NCBI RefSeq assembly: GCF_011927785.1
Contig: NZ_JAATJK010000001.1
Location: 496,001 to 560,000 of the forward strand
Length of the DNA stretch: 64,000 nt
From: Micromonospora profundi
GTDB lineage: Bacteria; Actinomycetota; Actinomycetes; Mycobacteriales; Micromonosporaceae
Reading direction: 5' to 3'
Under the pieces are notes generated by a model. That model was not told the origin of the DNA and did not search any database. It saw only the letters and a list, made by a program, of their open reading frames with translations. Below, piece after piece: positions 63,986 to 64,000 of the stretch. Made by a program: the position numbers and the translations under genes. The stretch's first letter is position 1. Each line of letters starts with the position of its first letter.

Positions 63986-64000
63986 ATGGCCTCCGACGAG
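63986..64000 (+). CDS. Start of a further gene (cut by window end)
   Basis: ATG 63986 follows GAGGAGGGG at good spacing and opens MASDE before the window ends. Nothing can be said of function. Confidence 0.5.

Overview
The window is a 64-kb stretch of very GC-rich (roughly 70% or more by eye) actinobacterial chromosome. Gene content and order (hrcA-dnaJ-rsmE, phoH-ybeY-CNNM/CBS protein-deaminase-like-era, recO-uppS, glyS-dusB, ppdK, dgt, dnaG), frequent GTG starts and many apparently leaderless promoters (TANNNT placed 6-7 nt before the start codon) fit a Micromonospora-like member of the Micromonosporaceae. The organism assignment is inference. I saw no rRNA, tRNA, CRISPR array, prophage or recognisable transposase.

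Layout. 1-4.8 kb: the end of a sugar ABC importer (two permeases), a MOSC protein, and a four-gene operon of an ArsR-like regulator, a small unknown protein and an ABC-2 exporter behind an AT-rich operator. 4.8-9.8 kb: PhyH-type dioxygenase, anchored lysozyme-like protein, enoyl-CoA hydratase divergent from hemW, and a proline/glycine-rich DUF4870 membrane protein. 9.9-23.9 kb: housekeeping stress and RNA-processing genes led by a CIRCE element, then an acyltransferase, a DUF4097-like lipoprotein, recO and uppS. 23.9-31.8 kb: small genes, a pirin, 6-phosphogluconate dehydrogenase and a YkoEDC-type thiamine/HMP ECF transporter under a TPP riboswitch. This stretch also holds four long perfect inverted repeats. 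31.9-37.7 kb: alpha/beta hydrolase, AAC(3)-type acetyltransferase, SIS-domain protein and a large acyl-CoA dehydrogenase. 37.8-41.1 kb: a zinc operon, znuA-znuC-znuB-smtB-zur, behind a Zur-box-like palindrome. 41.1-46.2 kb: small proteins, glyS, a solitary AbiEi-N/DUF559-like gene bracketed by 56-58 bp inverted repeats, and dusB. 46.2-49.7 kb: minisatellites, a secreted C39-like peptidase and a GH20 hexosaminidase. 49.9-57.8 kb: ppdK, a VOC protein, dgt, an iron-regulated siderophore-interacting protein, dnaG and a small unknown. 57.8-61.1 kb: a TAXI-TRAP transporter. 61.2-63.9 kb: an ABC-2 exporter with two permeases, followed by the first codons of another gene.

Regulation can be read unusually well here. 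Visible elements are CIRCE (heat shock), a Zur-type box (zinc), a DtxR/IdeR-type iron box whose centre supplies the -10 of a leaderless gene, and a TPP riboswitch followed by a hairpin that would hide the Shine-Dalgarno site. Perfect hairpins serve as likely terminators at several operon ends.

The most unusual items are the AbiEi-like gene between inverted repeats (43777-45015), the related long palindromes at 24486 and 30913, direct repeats upstream of the C39-like peptidase, and a leaderless three-codon ORF ahead of a low-complexity protein gene.
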